Shown here piece after piece: positions 40,051 through 46,748 of a DNA stretch of 64,000 nucleotides. This DNA comes from DASQFQ01 sp963805525 (GTDB lineage: Bacteria > Actinomycetota > Thermoleophilia > Solirubrobacterales > Solirubrobacteraceae). A program made the translations under genes and the position numbers. Below the pieces are notes generated by a model. It ran no database searches. It was not told the DNA's origin and was given only the letters and a program-made list of their open reading frames with translations. Where the stretch lies: contig CAWDUT010000007.1 of the NCBI GenBank assembly GCA_963805525.1, forward strand, positions 930,001-994,000, read 5' to 3'. How positions within the stretch are numbered: the stretch's first letter is position 1; each line of letters begins with the position of its first letter.

Positions 40051-41058
40051 GTGCTCGACGTGACGCTCGCCGGCTGGGCGGCGACGATCGGTCTGATCGT
40101 GGTCCTGTTCGCGATCGACCTGTTCGTGTCACGGCCGGGCCATGCGCACACCGTCGGGTTCCGCGAGGCCGTGATCGCGTCGGTGTTCTACGTCAGCGTC
40201 GCGCTCGCGTTCGGTGTCGTGTTCGGGCTCATCGCGGGCTGGGACTTCGGCGCGCAGTACTTCGCCGGCTACATCGTCGAGAAGAGCCTCTCGGTCGACA
40301 ACCTGTTCGTGTTCGTGGTGATCATGTCCGCGTTCGCGGTGCCCGCCGAGCACCAGCAGCGCGTCCTGACCTTCGGGATCCTCGTCGCGCTGGTCATGCG
40401 GGCGATCTTCATCGCGCTCGGCGCCGTGCTGATCGAGAGCTTCTCGTTCATGTTCCTGATCTTCGGGCTGCTGCTGCTCGGCACCGCGATCCAGCTGTTC
40501 CGCCACCGCGACCAGGACCCCAACGTCGAGGACAACGCAGTGGTGCGCCTGACACGACGGGTCATACCGGTCACCGAGACCTACGACGACGGCCGCATGA
40601 TCACCCACCTCGAAGGCCGCCGGGTCGCGACCCCGCTGTTCATCGTGCTGATCGCGATCGGCAGCTCGGATCTCCTGTTCGCGCTCGACTCGATCCCGGC
40701 CGTGTTCGGTGTCACCGAGGAGGCGTTCATCGTCTTCGCCGCGAACGCGTTCGCGCTGCTCGGGCTGCGGGCGCTGTACTTCCTGGTCACCGGGCTGCTC
40801 GACCGCCTGGTCTACCTCTCCACCGGGCTGGCCCTCATCCTCGCCTTCATCGGCGTGAAGCTGCTGCTGCACTACGGCCACCTGCAGGACGACTCGATCC
40901 CCGACGTCGAGACCTCGACCTCGCTGATCGTGATCCTGATCGTCCTCGCCGTGACCGTCGTCGCGTCGCTGCTGAAGGCGCGCCGCGACCCCGACGCCCG
41001 CGCCCACGCAGGCTCGCTGCGTGACACCGGCAACGACCCCCGCCGGCGCGAACCGTGA
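40051..41058 (+). CDS. TerC/Alx-family membrane protein (Mn2+ efflux-like)
   Basis: 335 residues with about eight TM segments. Family motifs: FREAVIASVFYVSVALAFGV, GYIVEKSLSVDNLFVFVVI (SVDN signature), a cytoplasmic RHRDQDPNVEDN loop, then SSDLLFALDSIPAVFGVTEEAFIVF and FALLGLRALYFLV. TerC/Alx/YkoY proteins export manganese or participate in metal insertion. Start GTG 40051 has GGAG about 8-10 bases upstream; GTG 40030 is possible. Unlike the second terC at 43.0 kb it has no room for a riboswitch in its 61-base upstream gap. Confidence 0.88.
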   Translation: MLDVTLAGWAATIGLIVVLFAIDLFVSRPGHAHTVGFREAVIASVFYVSVALAFGVVFGLIAGWDFGAQYFAGYIVEKSLSVDNLFVFVVIMSAFAVPAEHQQRVLTFGILVALVMRAIFIALGAVLIESFSFMFLIFGLLLLGTAIQLFRHRDQDPNVEDNAVVRLTRRVIPVTETYDDGRMITHLEGRRVATPLFIVLIAIGSSDLLFALDSIPAVFGVTEEAFIVFAANAFALLGLRALYFLVTGLLDRLVYLSTGLALILAFIGVKLLLHYGHLQDDSIPDVETSTSLIVILIVLAVTVVASLLKARRDPDARAHAGSLRDTGNDPRRREP

Positions 41059-41084
41059 GCCCGCTCAGTCGTCGGCGCGCCGAC

Positions 41085-41222
41085 GATGGCGCTCACGGGA
41101 GCAATCGGCGCGTCGATGTCGTAGCGCACGCCGACCATCCGGATCCCGAAGCACAGGCACGCCCCGAGGATCGGGTACACCGGGCTGAGGTTGCCGCCGC
41201 GGTAGGCCAGCTGTAGAGCCAA
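41085..41222 (-). pseudogene. C-terminal remnant of a TRIC/UPF0126-type membrane protein
   Basis: Minus strand encodes LAYRGGNLSPVYPILGAC, CLCFGIRMVGVRYDIDAP: a hydrophobic helix followed by R-x4-R-x3-D-AP, like the last helix of the UPF0126/TRIC glycine-transporter family (LRxLAxRxxWxAP). It is cut off at its 5' side by the tRNA-like repeat at 41214 and has no start codon of its own that fits. Identification is tentative. Confidence 0.4.
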
Positions 41223-41250
41223 AGAACTCCGGAATCATAATCCGCGTGTC
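41214..41250 (+). repeat. Second copy of the tRNA-Met-like fragment
   Basis: Aligns without gaps to 33364-33400, with 32 of 37 bases identical: TAGAGCCAAAG, then CGGAATCATAATC and GCGTGTC. Anticodon loop ATCATAA is kept; the T-arm and acceptor end are not (sequence departs after GTGTC). Same orientation as the left copy, so the pair is a direct repeat enclosing the stress-gene cluster. Confidence 0.7.
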
Positions 41251-41316
41251 CTTCGCCTGGAGGAGAGACGGCCCGTTGGACCGGCCGTAGTCGCGCTGCT
41301 ACGGCAAGCTGGAGCG

Positions 41317-41574
41317 CTAGGGGCGAGCGCCACGACCGATCGAGTGCCTTGGCGAGAGCCTCTCCAGCGCATCGTCCACCTCGGCCTGCGCCGACGCTCT
41401 CGCGGCGGCGTTCTCCTGCTGGATCTCCAGGTAGACCTCCTTGCGGAACACCGGGATCTCCCGGGGCGCCTGGATGCCGATCCGTACTTTCTCGCCCATG
41501 ATCGAGAGGACCGTTACCTCGATGTCGTCCCCGATCATGAGGGACTGGTTCGACTTGCGTGTCAGGACGAGCAT
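41317..41574 (-). CDS. csrA: Carbon storage regulator CsrA
   Basis: RNA-binding translational regulator, often controlling motility and biofilm. I start at ATG 41574 (MLVLTRKSNQSLMIGDDIEV), preceded by GGAGG; the open frame upstream is non-homologous. The 85-residue protein has the CsrA beta-strands (LVLTRKSNQSLMIG, VTVLSIMGEKVRIGIQAP) and the key Arg44-region helix PREIPVFRKEVYLEIQQEN. The C-terminus is extended by about 20 residues (ERLSPRHSIGRG). The 5' UTR carries a good promoter. Confidence 0.93.
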   Translation of the reverse strand: MLVLTRKSNQSLMIGDDIEVTVLSIMGEKVRIGIQAPREIPVFRKEVYLEIQQENAAARASAQAEVDDALERLSPRHSIGRGARP

Positions 41575-41616
41575 GGCCCTCCGGCCCCCGAGTCGCGCTT
41601 CGATCGTTAGGTGGCG

Positions 41617-41645
41617 ACCATAGTCAACGACCCATGAACAATCAA
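41617..41645 (-). promoter_or_regulatory. csrA promoter
   Basis: Minus strand: -35 TTGATT (41645-41640), 17-base spacer, -10 TATGGT (41622-41617), about 43 bases before the csrA ATG. Good sigma-70-type spacing in a locally AT-richer stretch. Confidence 0.6.
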
Positions 41646-41948
41646 CAAAATCGAGCATTTGCGCTCGACCAGCACGATGGATGAGATCGCACGAAACAGC
41701 GCGTCGGTGAGGCCATCGCCGCGTTGAGCCAGCGCGGCCCGCAGCCCGGGGTGCAGTTCGAGTTCGCGGGCTCTACCCCGTCGCACCGCGGCCGCCCAAG
41801 CGGCCCGTGAACCCGGGCGTGAGCCGAGCAGCCGCAGCCGTTTCGGCCACGGCCCCGCCGGCTGCGTGCGCCAGCCGAGGCGCCGGTCACCCAGCCAGGG
41901 TGCCGACCGCGCCGGCGAACGGGACCCTATTGGGACCCTCAAGACGCG
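41646..41948. other. Non-coding interval between csrA promoter and tRNA-Val terminator
   Basis: About 300 bases with no gene I can support. Short open frames on both strands have no start-codon context or recognisable motifs, and no strong hairpin or repeat is seen. A GGGACCCT pair (41930-41942 region: gggaccctattgggaccctc) is the only repetition. Confidence 0.4.
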
Positions 41949-41972
41949 CAAACCCCGCATTAGCAGGGTTTT
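41949..41972 (-). terminator. Terminator after tRNA-Val
   Basis: Minus-strand AAACCCTGC, 4-base loop TAAT, GCGGGGTTT (one wobble pair), 6 bases after the tRNA 3' end. Short U-tract; typical tRNA terminator. Confidence 0.65.
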
Positions 41973-41977
41973 CTCCA

Positions 41978-42050
41978 TGGGCGATACTGGGCTCGAACCA
42001 GTGACCTCCGCCTTGTCGAGGCGGCGCTCTCCCAGCTGAGCTAATCGCCC
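41978..42050 (-). tRNA. tRNA-Val (anticodon GAC), unusual C33
   Basis: 73 nt. Acceptor GGGCGAT/ATCGCCC with discriminator A, D-arm AGCTCAGCTGGGAGAGC, anticodon stem CCGCC/GGCGG with 7-base loop TCGACAA, T-arm ACTGG-TTCGAGC-CCAGT. The GAC anticodon specifies Val. Position 33, nearly always U, is C here. CCA is not encoded. Complete cloverleaf otherwise. Confidence 0.85.
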
Positions 42051-42100
42051 TGGGAACGGCCCGAAGGCTAGCAAGCGAGCGGGCGGGGTAGGCGGCACGG

Positions 42101-42937
42101 ATGACTACGATCGATGTCTCGCTGCGCGCCCTCGAGATCCAGGGCTCGACCGTCCCCAAGCTCGGGTTCGGGACCTGGGAGATCCTCGGCAGCGACTGCG
42201 AGGAGGCGGTGGCCGACGCGCTGGAGATCGGCTACCGGCACATCGACACCGCGCAGGCCTACGACAACGAGGCCGAGGTCGGCAAGGCGCTCGCGGCGTC
42301 GGGCGTCCCGCGCCGGGAGCTGTGGCTGACCACGAAGCTGTGGCGCAGCGAGTTCGCGCCCGACAAGGTGCGCGCGTCGACCGAGGGCTCGCTCGAGCGC
42401 CTGCAGGTCAACTGCGTCGACCTCCTGCTCCTGCACTGGCCCAACGACGAGGTGCCGCTCGAGGAGACGCTCGGCGCACTCGCCCAGGTTCGTGACGAGG
42501 GCCTGATCAAGCACTTCGGCGTCTCGAACTTCCCTGCCTACATGCTCCGCGACGCGCTGAAGGTCGCGCCGATCTTCGCCGACCAGGTCGAGTTCCACCC
42601 GTTCCTGAGCCAGGACGAGCTGGTCGAGCTGGCGGCGCAGAAGGACTTCATGGTCACCGCCTACTCCCCGCTCGCCCGCGGCAAGGTGCCGAGCGACGAC
42701 ACCCTGCGCGCGATCGGTGAGCGCCACGGCAAGACCGCCGGCCAGGTCGCGCTGCGCTGGCTGCTCGACAAGCCGAACGTCGCGACGATCCCGAAGGCCT
42801 CGAGCCACGAGCGCCGGCTGGAGAACTTCGAGGTCTTCGACTTCGGGCTCAGCGACGACGACCGCGCCCAGATCGACGCCCTCCCGAAGGACGGCCGCAT
42901 CCTCGACCCGGGCTTCGCGCCTGCCTGGGAGGGCTGA
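42101..42937 (+). CDS. Aldo/keto reductase (2,5-diketo-D-gluconate reductase type)
   Basis: 278 residues, start ATG 42101. AKR family 5-like: LGFGTWEILGSDCEEAVADALEIGYRHID, tetrad Asp/Tyr in RHIDTAQAYDNEAEVG, Lys in WLTTKLWRSE, His in DLLLLHWPND, and C-terminal GQVALRWLLDKPNVATIPKAS with the NADP-binding KASS. Reduces aldehydes or keto sugars. Divergent from tRNA-Val and upstream of tRNA-Cys. Confidence 0.9.
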   Translation: MTTIDVSLRALEIQGSTVPKLGFGTWEILGSDCEEAVADALEIGYRHIDTAQAYDNEAEVGKALAASGVPRRELWLTTKLWRSEFAPDKVRASTEGSLERLQVNCVDLLLLHWPNDEVPLEETLGALAQVRDEGLIKHFGVSNFPAYMLRDALKVAPIFADQVEFHPFLSQDELVELAAQKDFMVTAYSPLARGKVPSDDTLRAIGERHGKTAGQVALRWLLDKPNVATIPKASSHERRLENFEVFDFGLSDDDRAQIDALPKDGRILDPGFAPAWEG

Positions 42938-42957
42938 AGCTAGCCTGTACCCGCCAC

Positions 42958-43028
42958 GGCGCCGTGGCGGAGTGGCTACGCAGCGGCCTGCAAAGCCGTT
43001 TACACCGGTTCGATTCCGGTCGGCGCCT
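42958..43028 (+). tRNA. tRNA-Cys (anticodon GCA)
   Basis: 71 nt. Acceptor GGCGCCG/CGGCGCC with discriminator U (as expected for tRNA-Cys), D-arm GCGGAGTGGCTACGC, anticodon arm GCGGC-CTGCAAA-GCCGT, T-arm ACCGG-TTCGATT-CCGGT. CCA not encoded. Its 3' half lies antisense to the end of the terC frame. Confidence 0.95.
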
Positions 43029-43869
43029 TCGACGACGACTGGCGGTCGCGCCACAGCGAGGCGAGGACGCCCGTGGCGAGGATCGCTCCGATGACGGGGA
43101 GCGAGATCTCCGGGCCGATCTTGCCGACGAACTCGGCCGCGGCCAGCTTCGCCCCGATGAAGACCAGCAGCGCCGCGAGCGCGGTCTTGAGGTAGTAGAG
43201 GCGTTCGACGAGGTCGGCGACGAGGAAGAACAGCGGCCGCAGGCCGAGCAGCGCGAACGCGTTGGCCGCGAAGACGATGAAGGTGTCGTTCGTGATCGCG
43301 AGGATGGCCGGGACGGAGTCGACCGCGAACAGGATGTCGACCAGCGCGATGCCCGCCAGCGCCGCCCACTTGGGCGAGAACGGGAGCTTCTCGCGCAGCC
43401 GGCCCACCAGCGCCGCCTCGGAGTTGTGGTCGTGGCGGTGGCGGAACAGCCGCCAGCCCGTCCAGATCAGGAACGCCGCGAACACGAAGCTGAGCCAGCC
43501 GAAGGCCGACAGCGCCGCCGCGCCCACGACGATGAACACGCCGCGCAGCACCAGCGCGAGCACGATCCCGTAGCTCAGCAACCGGTGGCGGTCCTGCTCG
43601 GCCACCGCGAACGCGCCGAACACGAGCAGGAAGACGAAGACATTGTCGAGCGACAGCGACTTCTCGACCAGGTAGCCGGCGAGGAACGCCTGCGCGTCCC
43701 CGCTCTCCCCCACGAGCAGCAGCAGCCCGAAGAACGCGAGCGCGATCGCCACCCAGACCGCGCTGGCCACGCCCGCCGCGCGCAGCGTCATCTCCCGCCC
43801 CCGAGCGATGAGGAGGTCGATGGCGAGCAGGACGACGAGCGCGCCGGTGAGCGCGACGATCGGGGACAA
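43000..43869 (-). CDS. TerC/YkoY-family Mn2+ exporter-like membrane protein
   Basis: 289 residues, about eight TM segments. TerC motifs: FLAGYLVEKSLSLDNVFVFLLVF (LSLDN), a cytoplasmic RHRHDHNSEA loop, then LVDILFAVDSVPAILAITNDTFIVF and FALLGLRPLFFLV. TTG 43869 has GGAGG 8 bases upstream and is preceded by a yybP-ykoY-type riboswitch, the classic arrangement for Mn2+-induced efflux. The last eight codons (APTGIEPV) run antisense through tRNA-Cys, with no earlier stop. Confidence 0.88.
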   Translation of the reverse strand: MSPIVALTGALVVLLAIDLLIARGREMTLRAAGVASAVWVAIALAFFGLLLLVGESGDAQAFLAGYLVEKSLSLDNVFVFLLVFGAFAVAEQDRHRLLSYGIVLALVLRGVFIVVGAAALSAFGWLSFVFAAFLIWTGWRLFRHRHDHNSEAALVGRLREKLPFSPKWAALAGIALVDILFAVDSVPAILAITNDTFIVFAANAFALLGLRPLFFLVADLVERLYYLKTALAALLVFIGAKLAAAEFVGKIGPEISLPVIGAILATGVLASLWRDRQSSSKAPTGIEPV

Positions 43870-43898
43870 CGTGAGTACCTCCGCGGGTCGTGGATCCG

Positions 43899-44001
43899 CG
43901 AAGGTTTCTCCGCCGCCCCGAGAGAGCGGCCGCGAGCACCGGGATGCGCCATCTGGGCGCGGCCGTCGTGACGATGCTCGCCGTCGGGATACTTCCCTTC
44001 G
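43899..44001 (-). promoter_or_regulatory. yybP-ykoY (Mn2+) riboswitch upstream of terC
   Basis: Minus-strand leader, 44001 down to 43899. P1 helix: CGAAGG (44001-43996) with CCTTCG (43904-43899), six perfect pairs. Inside P1 5' side: GGGAAGTA, one base off the invariant GGGGAGUA of loop L1; centre: ATCGTCACGACGG like GUCAUCACG; P1 3' side: GGAGAAACC like the conserved CAAGACC of loop L3. These three blocks in this order define the yybP-ykoY class, which binds Mn2+ and switches on exporters such as the TerC protein that starts 30 bases downstream. Confidence 0.8.
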
Positions 44002-44008
44002 ACTTACT

Positions 44009-45208
44009 TTAGGTTAGCAAGTGGGCGTCGAGGAACGCCGTGACGCGCCGCTCGTACGCCGCTGGATACTGGCGCAGCGCGGCGGTATGGCCCGCGTGCG
44101 GCAGGTACCAGAGCGTGCTCCGCGAGCCGCCGCGGCGGTCGTACAGCTCGCCCCACCCCTTCTCGGCCTTGTTGGCCGAGATGAGCAGGTTCGGCGTGCG
44201 CGTGTGCGCGATCCGCTCGGCGAGCGAGACCCTCGGCCCGGAGCGCCCCTGGACGACCTCGATGGCCTTGAACAGGACCCACATCGGCGCGCGGTCGAGC
44301 GTCCGGTCGCTGTACTCCTCGATGTCCTCGAAGCCGATCGCGGCGGAGCCGTCGGCGACGACCGCGCCCACGTCGCCGCGGCGGCCGGCGGTGTCGATCG
44401 CGATGTCGGCGCCGGTCGAGAGCCCCAGCACGCCGACGCGGCCCGCCCCGTGGGCGGCCAGGTAGTCCATCGCCGCGCCGGCATCCTTGTCCCAGCCCCA
44501 GCCGTATGAGTTGACCGTGCCCTCGCTGTTGCCGCTCCCGCGCGGGTCGTAGACGAGCACGCCGTAGCCGTGGCGCTCGAGCATCCGTGCGTGGCGCAGC
44601 GTCGAGCGGCGGTTGCCGCCGCCGCCCGAGATCATCAGCACCGACGCGCCGTTGCGCGACGGCCGGTACCAGCCCTCGAGCCGGACGCCGTCGGACGCGG
44701 TGAAGTGGACGGTCTTGTACGCGGCGCTGGGCGGCGACCCGACGGGCCGGTGCAGCGAGTGGATGTCGACGATGCCCATCCCCACCGGCGCGAGGACGAA
44801 CCAGACGATGACGAGGCCCGCGGGCGGGACGAGCAGGCGCGCCGGCCACGACCCCTCTCCGCGGTGCCGGAACGGGATCCGCGCGGCGAGGCCGACGAGC
44901 ACGAGCCCCGCGGCGAACGCGAGTAGGCCCGTCACATCGTTCGCGGTCATCGTGTCGTTCAAGACGTGGTGGGCATGGCGCCCGCCGTTCACCAGGGCGA
45001 GGAAGCCGAACAGGAACGCGACCGCGGCCTGCAGACCCGGTCGCAGCGAGCGGAAGCGCCACACCGCGAGGCCGGTGGCAGCGAGCGCGATCCCGAACGC
45101 CAGCGCGTGCTGGGTCAGAGGGACCCCGCCGCCGGGCAGCAGGAAGGCGTCGTCGAAGGCGTGGAGGAGGGCGAGGAAGACGGCGGCGGCAAACACTCGG
45201 AAGGTCAT
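44009..45208 (-). CDS. Membrane-anchored alpha/beta hydrolase
   Basis: 399 residues. An N-terminal half with four hydrophobic segments (about 4-20, 30-48, 60-76, 92-110) plus one at 125-143, then a cytoplasmic or extracytoplasmic alpha/beta-hydrolase domain (165-395): VLMISGGGGNRRSTLRH, YGVLVYDPRGSGNSEG, nucleophile Ser in VGVLGLSTGADIAID (GxSxG, about 257), late Asp region LLISANKAEKGWGELY and His in WYLPHAGHTAALRQ. Substrate unknown (esterase, thioesterase or peptidase-like). The gene ends within the leader of terC. Confidence 0.8.
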   Translation of the reverse strand: MTFRVFAAAVFLALLHAFDDAFLLPGGGVPLTQHALAFGIALAATGLAVWRFRSLRPGLQAAVAFLFGFLALVNGGRHAHHVLNDTMTANDVTGLLAFAAGLVLVGLAARIPFRHRGEGSWPARLLVPPAGLVIVWFVLAPVGMGIVDIHSLHRPVGSPPSAAYKTVHFTASDGVRLEGWYRPSRNGASVLMISGGGGNRRSTLRHARMLERHGYGVLVYDPRGSGNSEGTVNSYGWGWDKDAGAAMDYLAAHGAGRVGVLGLSTGADIAIDTAGRRGDVGAVVADGSAAIGFEDIEEYSDRTLDRAPMWVLFKAIEVVQGRSGPRVSLAERIAHTRTPNLLISANKAEKGWGELYDRRGGSRSTLWYLPHAGHTAALRQYPAAYERRVTAFLDAHLLT

Positions 45209-45226
45209 GCCGCCAGCGTGCCCTGG

Positions 45227-45256
45227 CCGGGCGGCTCCGTCGATGGAGCCGCCCGG
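45227..45256 (-). terminator. Strong 12-bp hairpin downstream of FHA gene
   Basis: CCGGGCGGCTCC (45227-45238), 6-base loop, GGAGCCGCCCGG (45245-45256): perfect 12-bp stem. It lies 47 bases after the FHA gene stop on the minus strand and just before the hydrolase start. There is no U-tract; in high-GC Actinobacteria such U-less hairpins can terminate. An operator for the hydrolase is the alternative. Confidence 0.55.
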
Positions 45257-45303
45257 TGTCCTCCCAGGCCTCTAAGTGGTGCCGCGTGGTGCGGCTGCCC
45301 GCA

Positions 45304-45705
45304 CTAGCCGACGATGAGGAAGCGCATCTGCACGTCGCCGAGCGCGATCGCGTCGCCGTCACGCAGGGTCGCCTGGCCGACGCGCTCGCCGTTGACGTGC
45401 ACGCCGTTCATGCTGCGGTCGTCGAGCAGGACGACCTCGCGTTCGCGGCAGGTGATGACGGCGTGGCGCCGGGAGACGGAGCGGTCCTCGAGCACGACGT
45501 CGGCGGCGATCCCGCGGCCGAGGCGCAGCGCGCCTTCGCCGACCGCGATCACGACGACTTCGCCGCCGTCCTCGATCGCGAGGTAGCGGCCGGGGGCAAG
45601 TTGCTCAGCCGTGAGGGCGGCGTTGCGGCGCACGCGGTCGCTGACGCGCGGGCGCGAGCGGGTGACCTGCGTCGGGGCGTCGGTGATGGGGGGAGCGAGC
45701 GTCAT
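45304..45705 (-). CDS. FHA-domain protein
   Basis: 133 residues from ATG 45705 (MTLAPPITDAPTQVTRS). An N-terminal Thr/Arg-rich tail (1-45) with TQVTRS and then an FHA domain (50-133) with the phosphothreonine-binding motifs LGRGIAADVVLEDRSVSRRHAVI (GR-x-SRxH) and DDRSMNGVHVNGERV. Actinobacterial FHA proteins of this type (GarA-like) are regulated by Ser/Thr kinases that phosphorylate the N-terminal tail, and bind metabolic enzymes. No kinase lies nearby. Confidence 0.85.
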   Translation of the reverse strand: MTLAPPITDAPTQVTRSRPRVSDRVRRNAALTAEQLAPGRYLAIEDGGEVVVIAVGEGALRLGRGIAADVVLEDRSVSRRHAVITCREREVVLLDDRSMNGVHVNGERVGQATLRDGDAIALGDVQMRFLIVG

Positions 45706-45789
45706 GGGAGAAGTGTCGGCCGCAAATCCAAGTGCGAGATAAGTTCTGGACCCCACTTGGCGAAGAAGCCTGACCCTATGGCCAGGCCC

Positions 45790-45795
45790 TAAGGT
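45790..45795 (+). promoter_or_regulatory. -10-like hexamer for leaderless epimerase
   Basis: TAAGGT ends 8 bases before ATG 45804; no Shine-Dalgarno. Confidence 0.4.
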
Positions 45796-45803
45796 GCGCC
45801 GCC

Positions 45804-46748
45804 ATGCGCATCCTCGTCACCGGCTCCCGCGGCAAGGTCGGCTCGGCCACCGTCGACGCCCTCCATCAGGCCGGCCACGAGGTCACGGCCTGCGACATCG
45901 GCGCGCCCGTGTTCGAGGCCGCCGGCCGGGACGTCCCGCGCTACCAGCAGGCCGACCTCACCGACGCCGGGGACGCGTTCGCGGTCGTCCGCGGCCACGA
46001 CGCCGTGATCCATGCCGCCGCGCTCCCCGAGCCGAGCCGCAACCCGCCGCACAAGGTCTTCCACAACAACCTGATGGGCGTCTTCAACACGCTCGAGGCG
46101 GCGGTGCGCTGGGGCGTCCCGCGCTACGTCAACGTGTCGAGCGAGACGGTTCCCGGGTTCTTCTTCCCCGAGCGGCCGTTCCTGCCCGACTACGCGCCGG
46201 TCGACGAGGAGCACCCGATCCGCCCGCAGGACCCGTACGCGACCGCGAAGTACTTCTCGGAGCTGCTCTGCGACGCCGCCATGCGGCGCTCGGACATCCG
46301 CTGCATCACGATCCGCCCGAGCTGGGTCCAGTGGGAGGGCAACTACGCCGCCAACCTCGGCGACGCGCTGCGCGACCCGTTCGCCCAGACCAGCGCCTCG
46401 CTGTGGGCCTACATCGACGTCTACGACCTCGCCGAGGCGCTCCGGCTCGCGGCCGAGTCCGACCTCGACACCCACGAGGTCTTCTACATCGCCAGCCCCG
46501 ACAACCTCGGCAACCGGCCGCTCGCAGAGCTCCTCCGCCACCACCACGGCGACGAGATCGAGCTGCGCGAGCTCGCCCATCCCGACGCGCCCGGCCTCAG
46601 CATCGAGAAGGCCAAGCGCCTCCTGGGCTACGACCCGCAGCGCTCCTGGCGCGACTACCTGACCGAGGACGGCGAGCTGCTGCCCGCCGTCCAGCAGCGC
46701 CTCGACGCCGGCGACACCGGCGTCCAGCGCGGCCGCGCAGTCGGTTAG
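45804..46748 (+). CDS. NAD-dependent epimerase/dehydratase (extended SDR)
   Basis: 314 residues: Rossmann MRILVTGSRGKVGSATV, AVIHAAALPEP, VNVSSETVPG and catalytic YATAKYF (Y-x3-K, about 145-149), then substrate domain with RPSWVQWEGNY and DVYDLAEALRLA. Nucleotide-sugar or related substrate; not determinable. Apparently leaderless. Stop interlocks with that of ftsH (TTAG). Confidence 0.85.
   Translation: MRILVTGSRGKVGSATVDALHQAGHEVTACDIGAPVFEAAGRDVPRYQQADLTDAGDAFAVVRGHDAVIHAAALPEPSRNPPHKVFHNNLMGVFNTLEAAVRWGVPRYVNVSSETVPGFFFPERPFLPDYAPVDEEHPIRPQDPYATAKYFSELLCDAAMRRSDIRCITIRPSWVQWEGNYAANLGDALRDPFAQTSASLWAYIDVYDLAEALRLAAESDLDTHEVFYIASPDNLGNRPLAELLRHHHGDEIELRELAHPDAPGLSIEKAKRLLGYDPQRSWRDYLTEDGELLPAVQQRLDAGDTGVQRGRAVG

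Noticed and set aside
41681..41890. Integrase-like remnant near the right tRNA scar
   Set aside because: Neither strand gives a recognisable integrase motif (no R..HxxR..Y pattern); nothing to support it.
42964..43971. Plus-strand frame beginning inside tRNA-Cys and running opposite terC
   Set aside because: Starts within a tRNA, and the opposite strand encodes a clear TerC protein with a riboswitch leader.
44004..44020. DtxR-like TTAGGTTAG upstream of terC
   Set aside because: Overlaps the coding end of the hydrolase and lacks the opposite half-site; the Mn2+ riboswitch explains regulation better.
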